This document shows, one piece after another, positions 48,428-58,968 of a stretch of DNA of 64,000 nucleotides. The stretch is from Acinetobacter tjernbergiae DSM 14971 = CIP 107465 (GTDB lineage: Bacteria; Pseudomonadota; Gammaproteobacteria; Pseudomonadales; Moraxellaceae): assembly GCF_000374425.1 (NCBI RefSeq), contig NZ_KB894356.1, positions 124,001 through 188,000 on the forward strand, in the 5' to 3' direction. How positions within the stretch are numbered: position 1 is the first letter of the stretch; the number at the start of each line of letters is the position of its first letter. A program made the position numbers and the translations under genes. The notes under the pieces were generated by a model. The model ran no database searches. It was not told the origin of the DNA and saw nothing but the letters and a program-made list of their open reading frames with translations.

Positions 48428-49255
48428 ATGCAGCAGCTCAGCTCAATCGAAATTGAAAGAATCAAAAGTTTATTCTCAAAAGCAGATTGTCTGATCATCA
48501 GTGCGGGTGCAGGCATGGGCGTTGACTCAGGTCTGCCCGACTTTCGAGGCAATCAAGGCATGTGGCGAGCTTATCCAGAATTGGGTAAACAACGTATCGA
48601 CTTTACTGAAATTGCCAATCCAGCAGCATTTAAATGTCAGCCACATTTAGCATGGGGTTTTTATGGACATCGTTTGGCACTATATCGTCAAACCATGCCG
48701 CATCAAGGTTTTAATTTACTCAAACAACTGGCTGAAACATTAAAGCTTCCCTATTTTGTATTTACTTCAAATGTTGATGGGCAGTTTCAAAAAGCAGGTT
48801 TTAATCCAAACCAAATTTATGAGTGTCATGGCTCGATCCACCATCTTCAATGCTCAGAACCTTGCCAACTCACAACATGGTCAGCAAATGAATTAACGCC
48901 TGAGATTAATCATCAAAATTGTCAATGGTTAGGACAACTTCCACTATGTCCACATTGTGGAACATTATCCCGTCCAAATATTTTGATGTTTAATGATTAT
49001 GCTTGGGTCAGCCAAAGACACACGCAACAAGCGAGACGCTTAGAAAATTTTTTAGAAGCCCACAATCACCCTATCGTCATTGAAATAGGTGCAGGTACAG
49101 CCATTCCAACAGTCCGTTATTTTAGTGAGCGTTTCGCACCACAACTCATCCGAATCAATCCTCGTGAAGCAATACTTCCATCCAAGGGAGGAGTCTCAAT
49201 CGCAGAAAATGCAGTCATTGGTATTCAAAATATTTATCAGATTCTAATCGAATAA
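48428..49255 (+). CDS. Sir2-family NAD-dependent protein deacylase
   Basis: A 275-residue sirtuin. LIISAGAGMGVDSGLPDFRG is the NAD-binding signature, VFTSNVDGQFQKAG the next, and YECHGSIHHLQC supplies the catalytic His. Four cysteines (LQCSEPC and LCPHCG) form a zinc site. It removes acyl groups from lysines with NAD. The domain organisation is that of a stand-alone metabolic sirtuin; I see no defence partner beside it. Confidence 0.9.
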   Translation: MQQLSSIEIERIKSLFSKADCLIISAGAGMGVDSGLPDFRGNQGMWRAYPELGKQRIDFTEIANPAAFKCQPHLAWGFYGHRLALYRQTMPHQGFNLLKQLAETLKLPYFVFTSNVDGQFQKAGFNPNQIYECHGSIHHLQCSEPCQLTTWSANELTPEINHQNCQWLGQLPLCPHCGTLSRPNILMFNDYAWVSQRHTQQARRLENFLEAHNHPIVIEIGAGTAIPTVRYFSERFAPQLIRINPREAILPSKGGVSIAENAVIGIQNIYQILIE

Positions 49256-49269
49256 TTCCAATAAAATTT

Positions 49270-49288
49270 GATAATAATTATCATTCTA
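49270..49288. promoter_or_regulatory. Strong Fur-like box upstream of macA
   Basis: GATAATAATTATCATTCTA matches 15 of 19 positions of the Fur consensus GATAATGATAATCATTATC. It lies 75-93 bp before the macA start and just after the Sir2 stop, in a 107-bp gap. This suggests iron control of the pump operon. Confidence 0.6.
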
Positions 49289-49362
49289 GATTAAAAATAT
49301 CCACGTTTTATCCTCATTTCGCTTTTATACTAGCTACAGTTTCCAATTTTTGATCTGTTGCC

Positions 49363-50697
49363 ATGCCAAAAACAAGTTCTAAAAAAATACCATTCAGTAA
49401 AATAATAATGATCGCTATCGGTGTCGCGATTATTGCAGCCGTTGCATGGTTCTTCTTTAAACCTAAAGATCAAGCGCCACAATATATTAGTGCTGAAGTT
49501 TCTAAAGGTGATATTGAAAATTCAGTATTGGCAACAGGTGTGCTTGAAGCAACCAAAATGGTCAGCGTCGGCGCACAGGTTTCAGGTCAAGTGAAAAAAA
49601 TGTATGTACAGTTAGGCGACCAAGTCAAACAAGGTCAACTGATTGCGCAAATCGACTCGATTCGCCAAGAAAATGAGTTGAAAACAGCCAAAGCCAATAT
49701 TCAAAATCAACAGGCACAACTGGCGGTACAACAAGCCAATCTAGCCAAAGTCGAGGCTGAATATAAACGTCAACAAGCCATGTTTAGCCAAGATGCAACT
49801 TCACGTGCAGAACTTGAAACAGCCCTAGCAAACTTTAAAACAGCACAAGCGCAAATTGCAGCAATCAATGCACAAATTGAGCAATCTCATTTAACCCTCG
49901 CAACTGCGCAAGAGAATTTAGGTTATACCCGTATTGTTGCACCGATGGATGGGACAGTAGTTGCCATTGTGACCGAAGAAGGTCAAACGGTGAATGCCAA
50001 TCAAACCGCACCAACGATTGTGAAATTGGCGAAATTAGATACGATGACAATTAAGGCTCAAATTTCTGAAGCCGATGTCATGAAGGTTGAAAAAGGTCAA
50101 ACGGTTTACTTCACCACATTAGGCAATAGCGATAAAAAACATTACGCACAGCTACGTCAAGTTGAGCCTGCACCAAACTCAATTAACACCGAAACAACCA
50201 ATACCAGTTCATCTTCATCAAGCACAGCCGTGTATTACAATGCTTTGTTTGATGTTCCAAATGAAGATGGTAAATTGCGTATTGATATGACTGCACAGGT
50301 GTATATTGTTTTAGCTGAAGCGAAAAATGTGCTGACGATCCCTGCTGCTGCGATACAAAGCAAACGTTCAAACAAAAAAGACAATAGCAATAATTCAACG
50401 GCGGCAAATCAAGCGAAAACTACCGATACTCAAAAAATGCAACAACCGAAACGTCTCGATTTGACTGAAGCTGAAAAAGCCTTAATTGCTCAAGGTAAAG
50501 CATCCACAGGCATGGTTCGTGTGTTACAAGCGGATGGAACTGCTCAACCTCAACCTGTGTTAATCGGCCTTAACAATCGTGTTACTGCACAAGTGCTTAG
50601 AGGTTTGAAACAAGGTGATCAAGTGGTGATTGCAGATGCAACTGATAGCTCAAACGAATCAGCAAAACGTAGCAATCAACGTGCAATGAGAATGTAA
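49363..50697 (+). CDS. macA: MacA periplasmic adaptor of a MacAB-type efflux pump
   Basis: A 444-residue membrane-fusion protein with an N-terminal membrane anchor ([19 protein letters not shown]), a lipoyl-type hairpin ([20 protein letters not shown], then [20 protein letters not shown]), long coiled coils between them, and a beta-barrel domain. A Ser/Thr-rich insert ([12 protein letters not shown]) and an Asn/Lys-rich insert ([15 protein letters not shown]) are unusual additions. It links MacB to the outer-membrane channel. It precedes macB by one base. It is preceded by a Fur-like box. Confidence 0.92.
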   Translation: MPKTSSKKIPFSKIIMIAIGVAIIAAVAWFFFKPKDQAPQYISAEVSKGDIENSVLATGVLEATKMVSVGAQVSGQVKKMYVQLGDQVKQGQLIAQIDSIRQENELKTAKANIQNQQAQLAVQQANLAKVEAEYKRQQAMFSQDATSRAELETALANFKTAQAQIAAINAQIEQSHLTLATAQENLGYTRIVAPMDGTVVAIVTEEGQTVNANQTAPTIVKLAKLDTMTIKAQISEADVMKVEKGQTVYFTTLGNSDKKHYAQLRQVEPAPNSINTETTNTSSSSSSTAVYYNALFDVPNEDGKLRIDMTAQVYIVLAEAKNVLTIPAAAIQSKRSNKKDNSNNSTAANQAKTTDTQKMQQPKRLDLTEAEKALIAQGKASTGMVRVLQADGTAQPQPVLIGLNNRVTAQVLRGLKQGDQVVIADATDSSNESAKRSNQRAMRM

Positions 50698-50698
50698 T

Positions 50699-52690
50699 AT
50701 GACCCAAGATCAAATACGTTCTTCACAACCATTACTTGAAGTCAGCAACCTTACTCGTGAATTTCCTGCGGGTGAAGGTACAGTACAAATCCTCAAAGGC
50801 ATTAATTTAAAAATTTATGCCGGTGAACTGGTTGCAATCGTCGGGCAATCAGGCTCAGGTAAATCGACCCTCATGAATATTTTGGGTTGCTTGGATAAAC
50901 CAACGGCAGGCAGCTATCAAGTCAGTGGTCGAGAAACACGTCTACTCGAAGCAGATGAACTAGCACAACTTCGCCGTGAATATTTTGGCTTTATTTTCCA
51001 ACGTTATCATTTGCTTGGTGATTTAAGCGCCGCAGGTAATGTCGAAGTTCCTGCGATTTACGCAGGTGTGGACAGCCAACTCCGTCAACAACGTTCTGCT
51101 GAGCTACTCTCAGAACTTGGACTCGAAGAACGTTTACATCATCGCCCTAGCCAACTTTCAGGCGGTCAGCAACAACGTGTTTCGATTGCCCGTGCCTTGA
51201 TGAATGGCGGTGATGTGATTCTTGCCGATGAACCCACAGGTGCATTAGATAAGAATAGCGGTGTCGAAGTGATGCGCATTTTGCGTGAGCTGAATGCCAA
51301 AGGCCATACCATTATTCTGGTCACGCACGATCTCAATGTTGCCAAAAATGCGACCCGTATTATCGAGATCAGTGACGGTAATATTATTTCAGACCGTGCC
51401 AACGTACCTGAAAATGCAGATACCGATTTAGAACATCAAACCCTGCAACGCTCACCACAAAAGAAAACCTCGGCTTGGCGTTCTTTCTTTGATCGTCTCG
51501 GTGAAGCATTCCGCATGGCACTGCTTGCCATGAATGCACACCGCATGCGGACTTTTTTAACTATGCTCGGAATTATTATCGGGATTGCATCCGTGGTCTC
51601 GGTGGTGGCGCTTGGGAATGGCTCACAAAAGCAGATTTTAGAAAATATCAGTAGTTTAGGTACTAACACCATTAGCGTTTATCAGGGGCGTGGCTTTGGT
51701 GACAATTCACGTGCCTCCCAAGTGAAAACTCTAGTGCCTGCCGATGCGGATGCACTAGCTGAACAACCTTATGTCGATGGGGTCAGTCCATCTGCCAATA
51801 CCAGTGTGACGCTACGCTACAAAGATACCGAAGCATCGGCAACCGTAAATGGTGTCAGTGCTGATTTTTTCTATGTCAAAGGCATGGCCTTTAAGTCGGG
51901 ACAAGCTTTCGATAAAGACAGCGTCACACAACGTGCGCAAGATGTGGTGATTGATACCAATACTGAAAAGACTTTCTTTGCAGATGGTACTAATCCTGTT
52001 GGTCAAGTACTGCTCTTAGGCAGTGTACCAAGTCGAATCATCGGCGTGATTGATGCTCAACAAGGCTTCATGGGTAGTTCTGACAGCTTGAATGTTTATT
52101 TACCCTATTCAACGGTGATGAGTCGCATGTTGGGGCAATCCAATGTTCGTAGCATCATTGTTCGTATTAAGGATGAATACCCAAGTAGCGCGGCTGAAAA
52201 TGCCATCCTGACCCTACTTGAGCAACGTCACGGTGCACAAGATGTTTTTACTCAGAACTCTGACAGTATCCGTGAGACGATTCAGCAAACCACAGCCACA
52301 ATGACCCTGTTAATTTCTGCAATCGCCGTGATTTCTCTTGTGGTTGGTGGAATTGGCGTGATGAACATTATGTTGGTCTCTGTGACTGAACGAACCCAAG
52401 AGATTGGGGTACGTATGGCGGTTGGCGCACGACAAAGCGATATTTTGCAGCAATTTCTGATTGAAGCAGTTTTAGTCTGCTTATTAGGTGGTGTACTGGG
52501 TGTCCTGCTCTCCTTAGGGATTGGACAAATCATCGGACACTTTGCCAAAGGCATCATTGAGATGAGTTATTCAACCACCTCAATCATAGCGGCTTTTGTC
52601 TGTTCTAGTCTGATCGGTATTGTATTTGGCTTCTTGCCAGCACGAAATGCAGCACAACTCGATCCAGTTGCTGCTTTAGCGAGAGAATAA
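50699..52690 (+). CDS. macB: MacB ABC transporter, ATPase-permease fusion
   Basis: A 663-residue protein. The ATPase domain has Walker [20 protein letters not shown], signature [15 protein letters not shown] and Walker [13 protein letters not shown]. It is followed by four membrane segments with a large periplasmic loop (MacB-PCD) and the FtsX-like part [20 protein letters not shown]. In MacAB-TolC it drives export of macrolides, toxins or other periplasmic substrates. The related PvdRT-OpmQ of Pseudomonas exports pyoverdine, which is relevant given the Fur-like box upstream. Confidence 0.95.
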   Translation: MTQDQIRSSQPLLEVSNLTREFPAGEGTVQILKGINLKIYAGELVAIVGQSGSGKSTLMNILGCLDKPTAGSYQVSGRETRLLEADELAQLRREYFGFIFQRYHLLGDLSAAGNVEVPAIYAGVDSQLRQQRSAELLSELGLEERLHHRPSQLSGGQQQRVSIARALMNGGDVILADEPTGALDKNSGVEVMRILRELNAKGHTIILVTHDLNVAKNATRIIEISDGNIISDRANVPENADTDLEHQTLQRSPQKKTSAWRSFFDRLGEAFRMALLAMNAHRMRTFLTMLGIIIGIASVVSVVALGNGSQKQILENISSLGTNTISVYQGRGFGDNSRASQVKTLVPADADALAEQPYVDGVSPSANTSVTLRYKDTEASATVNGVSADFFYVKGMAFKSGQAFDKDSVTQRAQDVVIDTNTEKTFFADGTNPVGQVLLLGSVPSRIIGVIDAQQGFMGSSDSLNVYLPYSTVMSRMLGQSNVRSIIVRIKDEYPSSAAENAILTLLEQRHGAQDVFTQNSDSIRETIQQTTATMTLLISAIAVISLVVGGIGVMNIMLVSVTERTQEIGVRMAVGARQSDILQQFLIEAVLVCLLGGVLGVLLSLGIGQIIGHFAKGIIEMSYSTTSIIAAFVCSSLIGIVFGFLPARNAAQLDPVAALARE

Positions 52691-52694
52691 AAAT

Positions 52695-52765
52695 CTCCCC
52701 CTACCCCCTCTTTTTAAAAGAGGGGAATTCCTCCTTTTTTCAAAGGAGATTGGGAAGGATTTTTA
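52695..52765. repeat. Two adjacent GGGG/CCCC-type hairpins in the macB-OMF gap
   Basis: CCCCTCTTTTTAAAAGAGGGG, then CTCCTTTTTTCAAAGGAG, in a C/G-biased stretch typical of Acinetobacter intergenic repeats. A similar stretch (CTCCCCCCTC, AGAGAGGGAG) occurs at 60149-60182 after secB. It may protect mRNA or reduce read-through into the third pump gene. Confidence 0.55.
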
Positions 52766-52817
52766 AGAATAGATCAAGACGATAATATTTTTCAAATTAT
52801 TAAAGGAATGACGATCA

Positions 52818-54218
52818 ATGTTATTCAAACAACATAAAATCGCACTTGCACTTTGTCTCAGCACAACACTCGTTGGCTGTTCTGCTGTCGTCAAAACACC
52901 CTATAACGCACCAACAATTCAAGTGTCACAACAGTTCCAATACGATATGCAAAAAAATAAGAATGTGAATCTAACTGATCAGTGGTGGACACTGTTTAAT
53001 GATGCTCAGTTGAATCAATTGGTCGAGCAGGTTTTGGCTAAAAATAGTGACTTAACTGTTTCAGGAATTACCCTTCAACAAGCTCGATTACAAGCAGGCT
53101 TGGCTGAAAATAAACAAGGCATTCGTACCAGTTCGAGTGTTTCCACAGGTCATAACTATGACCTCCGTTCAGGCAATGGAAGTGATCGTGGTTTATCGAC
53201 CAGTGTTGGCGTCAGCTATGAACTCGATTTATTTGGCAAGCTCGCCAATCAAACCGAAGCAAGCCGTTGGGAAGCCTTAGCCAGTGAGCAAGACTTGCAA
53301 GCTACCGCACAAAGTCTGGTTGGTACAACAGCAAAGCTATATTGGCAACTTGGCTATTTGAATGAACGTTATCAAACCATTCAGCAAAACTTAAGCTCGA
53401 CCCAAAAGATTTATGCTTTGGTGCAATCACAATATAAAGCAGGTGCGGTATCTGGTTTGGACCTCACCCAAGCTGAACAATCGGTACAAAGCCAAAAAGC
53501 CAGTCTGAGCCAAATTGAGCAACAACGAGTCGAAGCACGTACTGCCATTGCGGTATTGTTGCATCAACCTATTCAGCAATTGAATATTCAAGAGCCGAAA
53601 CAGCTACCACGAAATGCTTTACCGAATATCGCTGTAGGTTTACCTGCGGATATTTTATCGCGTCGCCCAGACTTACAAGCTTCAGAATTGCGCCTACGCA
53701 AAACTTTAGCCACTAAAGATGCAACTAAAGCGAGTTATTATCCATCGATTAACCTTACAGGCAGTTTAGGTTCTTCGAGTACCTCACTCACTCAATTATT
53801 AAAGAATCCTTCTTTAACATTGGGGGCGAGTTTAAGCCTACCTTTCCTGCAATATAATGATATGAAAAAGAATATTGAAATCAGTGATCTTGAATATGAG
53901 AAAGCGATTACACAGTATCGTCAAACTTTATATCAAGCCTTTGCTGATGTTGAAAATGCATTATCAAATCGAACACAACTAAATCAACAAGTACAGTTAC
54001 AGCAACGTAATGTCGAGTTAGCAGATAAAACCGAACGCTTAACTGAAGTGCGTTATCGCAATGGTGCGATTGCATTAAAGAATTTACTTGATGCTCAAGA
54101 GACCACACGCAATGCACGACTCAGCTTAGTTGAAACCAAGCAGAATCAATACAATGCGTATGTGACATTAATGCAAGCACTTGGCGGAAGTCCTGTGAAA
54201 GAACTGCCAAAACAATAG
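52818..54218 (+). CDS. NodT-family outer-membrane efflux lipoprotein (TolC-type channel)
   Basis: A 466-residue outer-membrane factor. The signal IALALCLSTTLVGC carries a lipobox (LVGC). Two OEP repeats include WWTLFNDAQLNQLVEQVL and DLTVSGITLQQARLQAG in the first half, and LPADILSRRPDLQASELRLR in the second, the hallmark of NodT proteins. It is the third gene of the macAB operon and should form the exit duct. The gap of 127 bp with hairpins suggests lower expression than macAB. Confidence 0.92.
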   Translation: MLFKQHKIALALCLSTTLVGCSAVVKTPYNAPTIQVSQQFQYDMQKNKNVNLTDQWWTLFNDAQLNQLVEQVLAKNSDLTVSGITLQQARLQAGLAENKQGIRTSSSVSTGHNYDLRSGNGSDRGLSTSVGVSYELDLFGKLANQTEASRWEALASEQDLQATAQSLVGTTAKLYWQLGYLNERYQTIQQNLSSTQKIYALVQSQYKAGAVSGLDLTQAEQSVQSQKASLSQIEQQRVEARTAIAVLLHQPIQQLNIQEPKQLPRNALPNIAVGLPADILSRRPDLQASELRLRKTLATKDATKASYYPSINLTGSLGSSSTSLTQLLKNPSLTLGASLSLPFLQYNDMKKNIEISDLEYEKAITQYRQTLYQAFADVENALSNRTQLNQQVQLQQRNVELADKTERLTEVRYRNGAIALKNLLDAQETTRNARLSLVETKQNQYNAYVTLMQALGGSPVKELPKQ

Positions 54219-54255
54219 CTTACAAGTTACTATTATTTACTCGCTTAAAGTTTTT

Positions 54256-54274
54256 GGCTCATTTTTAATGAGCT
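54256..54274 (+). terminator. Weak hairpin after the efflux channel gene
   Basis: GGCTCATT pairs with AATGAGCT (one G-U pair), about 40 nt past the stop. No T run follows, so termination is uncertain. Confidence 0.35.
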
Positions 54275-54457
54275 GAGAACTTTTGATTTTACTCATAAAA
54301 TTTATGCATTGACGTAAATCTTACTGTTTTATATGCTGATCAAAATATAATTGTATCTAAAAAGATTGAAATCGCTTATATGGAATTTTCGTTTTGGTTA
54401 TGTGGTAAGTCGACCGTATAGCTCTAGATATGTGCCAGTAAGATTAGGATTCAGCCC

Positions 54458-54739
54458 ATGAAAAATAAAAATTACAACCGAAACATAAACTTGTTATGTC
54501 CTACTTGTGGCTGCTCTCAGTTTTCATTTGAGAATGGCGTTGATGAAACCATCGAAATAGCTAAATGTGCTTCTTGTGGGCGAGAAGTCACAAAAGATGA
54601 GCTAATTCATGAGAACAGCGAAAATATAAGCGAGCATGTAAAAGAGATTGGCAAGAATGTAACCGATGACATTGCCAAACACCTTCGCGAGTCCTTGAAG
54701 AAAGCCTTTAAAGGCAGTAAGAATATTAGGATAAAGTAA
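54458..54739 (+). CDS. Zinc-ribbon hypothetical protein
   Basis: A 93-residue protein. A zinc ribbon (LLCPTCGCSQFSFEN, then KCASCGREVTKDEL) is followed by a helical, charged tail (EHVKEIGKNVTDDIAKHLRE). Similar small ribbon proteins occur next to membrane proteins on accessory islands. Its last base is shared with the ATG of the next gene (TAATG), so the two are translated together. Function unknown. Confidence 0.6.
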   Translation: MKNKNYNRNINLLCPTCGCSQFSFENGVDETIEIAKCASCGREVTKDELIHENSENISEHVKEIGKNVTDDIAKHLRESLKKAFKGSKNIRIK

Positions 54740-55212
54740 TGGCATTTACTGTAGAAGCAGCAGATTGCATAGCTGGAATGGCGTTATTGCTTTCCGGCTA
54801 TGCCACATGGATTACTTTGAAGTTCAACAAACGCCAGCAATCACTAATTGAGAGTCAAGAAAAGCTTAATAATTTACTTCTAGAAAAAGAGTCGAACGAA
54901 GCTGAAAACTCCAAAAAGGCTGATTTAGGTGCCTCATTTATCAAGTTAGGCAGCAACAAATATAGACTGAAGATATGGAATAAAGGAACAGCCTGTGCAA
55001 CGCACGTTAGAATTGAATTTCCAGAAGAAAATAACATTCTTATACAATCAGAAATTGATGAGAAATTTCCTCTAGAAATGCTTGAAACCTATCAATCAGT
55101 TGAACTAATTGCAGGCGTGCACATGGGAACTAAGAGAAAGCATGCAATTCGCCTAATTTGGTCAGATGCATCAGGAGAAAACCATCAAAAAGTTGTTTAC
55201 CCAACACTATAG
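54739..55212 (+). CDS. Membrane-anchored hypothetical protein paired with the zinc-ribbon protein
   Basis: A 157-residue protein with one N-terminal membrane helix (CIAGMALLLSGYATWITL), a coiled coil (NKRQQSLIESQEKLNNLLLE), and a C-terminal beta domain (FIKLGSNKYRLKIWNKGTAC, ending KVVYPTL) of immunoglobulin-like pattern. I do not recognise the family. The coupled start and lack of other neighbours in the same direction indicate a two-gene unit inserted between the pump operon and fabI. Confidence 0.6.
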   Translation: MAFTVEAADCIAGMALLLSGYATWITLKFNKRQQSLIESQEKLNNLLLEKESNEAENSKKADLGASFIKLGSNKYRLKIWNKGTACATHVRIEFPEENNILIQSEIDEKFPLEMLETYQSVELIAGVHMGTKRKHAIRLIWSDASGENHQKVVYPTL

Positions 55213-55276
55213 ACACATAACAAGTTATTCAAGGCTAACGACCTAATAGTTTTAAAATTCAACTACTTTCAAAAAC

Positions 55277-55299
55277 AAAGCCGCTATAAAAGCGGCTTT
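55277..55299. terminator. Terminator between the two-gene unit and fabI
   Basis: AAAGCCGCT pairs with AGCGGCTTT around a short loop. It lies between convergent genes and can serve both; on the minus side it precedes a T-rich run. Confidence 0.75.
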
Positions 55300-55323
55300 A
55301 TCAAATAATTTAAATCAATCTAA

Positions 55324-56127
55324 TTATTCATCATCCATCATTGACTGGCTCATACCTACGGTATTAAAGCCACCATCAACATACATGATTTCACCAGTAA
55401 TACCCGAAGCCCACGGTGAGCAAAGGAACAATGCGGCATTACCCACTTCTTCAATCGTTACATTACGTTGTAATGGAGCGATCTTTTCATTGGCATCTAA
55501 CATTTTACGGAATGATTTAATTCCAGATGCCGCCAAAGTGCGGATTGGACCCGCAGAGATCGCATTCACACGAATCCCCTCTTTACCTAAGCTTAGTGCT
55601 AAATAACGAACACCCGCTTCCAAAGATGCTTTTGCCATACCCATCACGTTGTAGTTTGGCATCACACGCTCAGAACCTTGATAAGTCAAGGTCAATAAAC
55701 AACCTTTACGTGCTTGTAATAAAGGTTTAGCCGCACGTGCCATCGCAACAAAACTATACGCACTAATGTCATGTGCAATTTTAAAACCGTCACGATCCGT
55801 CACGTCGGTAAAGTCACCATCTAGCGTATGTGCAGGTGCAAAACCAATCGAATGCACAACACCATCTAAACCATCCCAGTGTTTTGCCAACTCAACAAAA
55901 GTATTGTCAATTTCTGCATCAATTGCTACATCACAAGGGAAAACGAGGGTTGAACCAAACTGTGCTGCAAAGTCATCAACACGCTTTTTTAGCTTTTCAT
56001 TTGGATAAGTAAATGCTAACTCTGCGCCTTCACGGTGTAATGCTGCCGCAATACCGAAAGCAATTGATAATTTACTTGCAATACCAGCAATTAAAAAACG
56101 CTTACCAGCTAAAAGTCCTTGTGACAT
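55324..56127 (-). CDS. fabI: Enoyl-[acyl-carrier-protein] reductase (NADH)
   Basis: A 267-residue SDR enzyme for the last step of fatty-acid elongation and the target of triclosan. [20 protein letters not shown] is the FabI-type cofactor loop. The catalytic Tyr-x6-Lys site is visible in [32 protein letters not shown] and [14 protein letters not shown] are also typical. It stands alone, with its own promoter in the 56128-56269 gap. Intact. Confidence 0.96.
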   Translation of the reverse strand: MSQGLLAGKRFLIAGIASKLSIAFGIAAALHREGAELAFTYPNEKLKKRVDDFAAQFGSTLVFPCDVAIDAEIDNTFVELAKHWDGLDGVVHSIGFAPAHTLDGDFTDVTDRDGFKIAHDISAYSFVAMARAAKPLLQARKGCLLTLTYQGSERVMPNYNVMGMAKASLEAGVRYLALSLGKEGIRVNAISAGPIRTLAASGIKSFRKMLDANEKIAPLQRNVTIEEVGNAALFLCSPWASGITGEIMYVDGGFNTVGMSQSMMDDE

Positions 56128-56269
56128 CTTATTCTCACTCGAAAAATTTTCACCACATCATGCCAACATTCCTAATTTTTCGGAATTGCATAATCCATCT
56201 TTTTTACAATCTTGCATAAAAAAATCGCCTTCAAATGAAAGCGATGTGTATTTTTACTTGAATCAGAAC

Positions 56270-57004
56270 TTAATCATCACCACGTAACAGACTCAATAAA
56301 CGCAAGAATGAATAATACATCCACACTAAAGTCGCAAGTAAAGCAATCGCACAGACCCATTCAAATGCTTTAGGGGCGCGTTGTGCTGCTGCATTTTCAA
56401 TAAGATCAAAATCTAAAATCAGATTAAGTGATGCAATTACTGCAACAAATGCAGCAAAACCGATGCCTAACCAATTGCTTTCAAAAATATAAGGAATACT
56501 TGAACCAAAGATCAAACGTAAAATGATTTGCACAACAAAAACTAAAGCAATCGCAATAGAAGCTGAAATTACAATTGCCTTAAATTTTTCAGTCGCACGA
56601 ATAATTTGGAATTTATACAACGCAAATAAAACTAAGGTTGTCACAAAAGTCGCAAGCAAAGCTTGTAAAGGAACGCCTGGATATTTCAATTGAAAAATAA
56701 AAGATACACCACCTAAAAATGCGCCTTCAAATAAAGCATAAGGAATCGCTAATGCAGGTGCGGTATTTGACTTAAACGTCGTAATCAAAGCGAGAATAAG
56801 ACCACCAATTGCACCAATGATCGTTGCAGCATAAGCAATTGAAAGATTCGCGGTAATCGCACAATATAAAAATAGTGCCATTCCCAATGCGGCTGCAATC
56901 ACTGTCAATACCACTGACTTTTGAATCGCACCTTGAATGGTCATAGGCTCGGATAAATTACTATAGGTTTCAACCCGAGTTAAAATAGGATTATTACTTT
57001 GCAT
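56270..57004 (-). CDS. Bax inhibitor-1 / YccA family membrane protein
   Basis: A 244-residue inner-membrane protein with about seven hydrophobic helices, ending in LDFDLIENAAAQRAPKAFEW and the FLRLLSLLRGDD tail found in the DUF4126-like YbhL/YccA branch of the Bax inhibitor-1 group. Relatives are linked to calcium leak or FtsH interaction. ATG 57004 is preferred over 57031 because AGAGAGC lies before it. Single gene. Confidence 0.85.
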   Translation of the reverse strand: MQSNNPILTRVETYSNLSEPMTIQGAIQKSVVLTVIAAALGMALFLYCAITANLSIAYAATIIGAIGGLILALITTFKSNTAPALAIPYALFEGAFLGGVSFIFQLKYPGVPLQALLATFVTTLVLFALYKFQIIRATEKFKAIVISASIAIALVFVVQIILRLIFGSSIPYIFESNWLGIGFAAFVAVIASLNLILDFDLIENAAAQRAPKAFEWVCAIALLATLVWMYYSFLRLLSLLRGDD

Positions 57005-57092
57005 ATAAGCTCTCTTTTTTATAGTAGGCAAATAAAAAATTGAGTTTATGATATTTTTTGCTCAAGCCCAATATTTTTTACATTCATTAAAA

Positions 57093-57116
57093 AAAGGAGC
57101 TTGTTTCAGCTCCTTT
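57093..57116 (-). terminator. Terminator of orn
   Basis: AAAGGAGC (57093-57100) pairs with GCTCCTTT (57109-57116); on the minus strand a run of T follows. It lies 22 nt past the orn stop. Confidence 0.8.
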
Positions 57117-57137
57117 AATTTCTATCAAGTATGAGGT

Positions 57138-57692
57138 TTAATCATTCATGATAAAAAAGTATTGACGATAGTATTTTAATTCAGCAATTGAGTCACGGAT
57201 ATCATCCATCGCCAAATGCGATGCATTTTTCTTTAAACCGCTCATAATTTCAGGTCTCCAGCGTTTTGCTAATTCTTTTACTGAAGAAACATCTAAATTA
57301 CGATAATGGAAGAATTGCTCAAGCTCTGGCATTAAACGATGCAAGAAACGGCGGTCTTGGCAAATTGAGTTACCACACATTGGCGATGATTTTGGATTCA
57401 CCCACTTTTTTAAGAACTCAAGTGTTTGCTGTTCTACATCTTGTGCCTTTAATTTACTACGGCGTACACGCTCAACCAAACCAGACTGCCCATGTTGCTT
57501 GGTATTCCACTCATCCATTGCATTTAAAATGAGATCAGATTGATGGACAGCTAAAACAGGCCCTTCAGCTAAAATATTAAGGTTGTCGTCTGTAATAATT
57601 GTTGCGATTTCAATAATCTTGTCGTTATCAGTATCAAGACCTGTCATTTCAAGGTCAATCCAAATTAATCGTGTATCTGGGGTGCTGCTCAT
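57138..57692 (-). CDS. orn: Oligoribonuclease
   Basis: A 184-residue DEDD exoribonuclease that degrades dinucleotides such as pGpG, the end product of c-di-GMP breakdown. [20 protein letters not shown] carries the first D-E pair, [20 protein letters not shown] the second Asp, and [16 protein letters not shown] the His and last Asp. ATG 57692 ([11 protein letters not shown]) is chosen because earlier codons encode an unrelated leader. The window also encodes a GGDEF-EAL protein. Confidence 0.95.
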   Translation of the reverse strand: MSSTPDTRLIWIDLEMTGLDTDNDKIIEIATIITDDNLNILAEGPVLAVHQSDLILNAMDEWNTKQHGQSGLVERVRRSKLKAQDVEQQTLEFLKKWVNPKSSPMCGNSICQDRRFLHRLMPELEQFFHYRNLDVSSVKELAKRWRPEIMSGLKKNASHLAMDDIRDSIAELKYYRQYFFIMND

Positions 57693-57815
57693 AAATAGCG
57701 ATTCTAAAGGGCTTAAAAACATCAATAGTAGCAAATTAATTACATCTTGGCTGTAATTCTATGCTGGCTTCATGCTATTTTTGCGATCTTCAAAGTGTGG
57801 ATTTTTGGGACATGA

Positions 57816-58874
57816 ATGGCTTTAATTCGTAAGCGTCGTTTAACCGAACAACAGCAACGTCGTATTGAGAAACAGCATAAATCACGTCAAGACGACATTG
57901 ATACATCACAAGATCTAGATGGACTGGTTGTTCAGCATTATGGTCGCCAACTCGAAGTACAAGCTTTATCTGTGCCTGAACAGCATCCTGAAAAACCACA
58001 GATCGCTGAAGGTGAACCAGAACCTTTCTGGAAACCAATCGCATTAGACAGCATTTGGCGCTGTCATACTCGCACCAATTTAGAACTCTTGGTTACAGGT
58101 GATCGCGTCAAATGGCAAGCTGATCCGAACACAGGTTTAGGCATTATTACGGCGATTTATCCAAGACAATCATTGTTGACTCGCCCTGATCGTTATCACA
58201 AAGTCAAACCAGTTGCAGCTAATATTAGTTTGATCGTGATTGTATTCGCGCCTTTGCCAGAGCCTGCACCAACATTGATTGACCGCTATCTAGTTGCCTG
58301 TGCCGATGCCAATATTCCAGCCTTATTGGTACTGAATAAATCAGACTTACTCACCGAAAATGATCCAATTCTGACGCTACTTAGTGAATATGAAGCATTG
58401 GGTTATGAAACACTGATTTGCCATTCTCAAGGTGACTTATCGGCACTTTCGGCACGCTTAGATAACGAAACAGTGGCTTTCGTTGGACAGTCTGGTGTTG
58501 GAAAAAGCTCACTCATTAATACCATTGTTCCTGATGCAGCTCAGAAAACCAATATCATTTCTGAGAACTCAGCACTCGGTCAGCATACGACAACCTCAAC
58601 CCGTTTGATCAAATTTGGAACAAATGGTGCATTAATTGATTCCCCTGGTATTCGTGAATTTGGACTTTGGCATCTCAGCTTAGAGAAAGTTCGGACTGGT
58701 TTTCCTGATATCGAAGCACATTTAGGACTGTGCCAGTTCCGTAACTGCACCCATACCCATGAAAAAAATTGCGCCTTAAAACAAGCCGTTGACGCAGGTG
58801 AAGTTTTACCACGTCGCTTAGACAGCTATCTGCGTTTGTTGGATGAAATTCAGGAAGCACAGCAAAAAAGTTAG
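57816..58874 (+). CDS. rsgA: Ribosome small subunit-dependent GTPase A
   Basis: A 352-residue circularly permuted GTPase that helps mature the 30S subunit. The order is G4 (LLVLNKSDL), G1 (VAFVGQSGVGKSSLINTIV), G3 (ALIDSPGIREFGL), with an N-terminal OB fold and a C-terminal zinc site (CQFRNCTHTHEKNCAL). The ribosome site GGGA is just upstream of ATG 57816. It is divergent from orn, an arrangement seen in many Gammaproteobacteria. Confidence 0.95.
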   Translation: MALIRKRRLTEQQQRRIEKQHKSRQDDIDTSQDLDGLVVQHYGRQLEVQALSVPEQHPEKPQIAEGEPEPFWKPIALDSIWRCHTRTNLELLVTGDRVKWQADPNTGLGIITAIYPRQSLLTRPDRYHKVKPVAANISLIVIVFAPLPEPAPTLIDRYLVACADANIPALLVLNKSDLLTENDPILTLLSEYEALGYETLICHSQGDLSALSARLDNETVAFVGQSGVGKSSLINTIVPDAAQKTNIISENSALGQHTTTSTRLIKFGTNGALIDSPGIREFGLWHLSLEKVRTGFPDIEAHLGLCQFRNCTHTHEKNCALKQAVDAGEVLPRRLDSYLRLLDEIQEAQQKS

Positions 58875-58968
58875 TTTTCTTGAAGTTTTGCCCTTGAACT
58901 AAGATTTTTGATCACCATAGAGATAAGTTATACTCAGGATCAATTTTGATTTTAACTTTAGGTGACTT

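Noticed and set aside
48428..49255. Sir2 protein as part of an NAD-depleting phage defence system
   Set aside because: It has the zinc site and length of a metabolic deacylase, and no Argonaute, TIR, HerA or similar partner is beside it.
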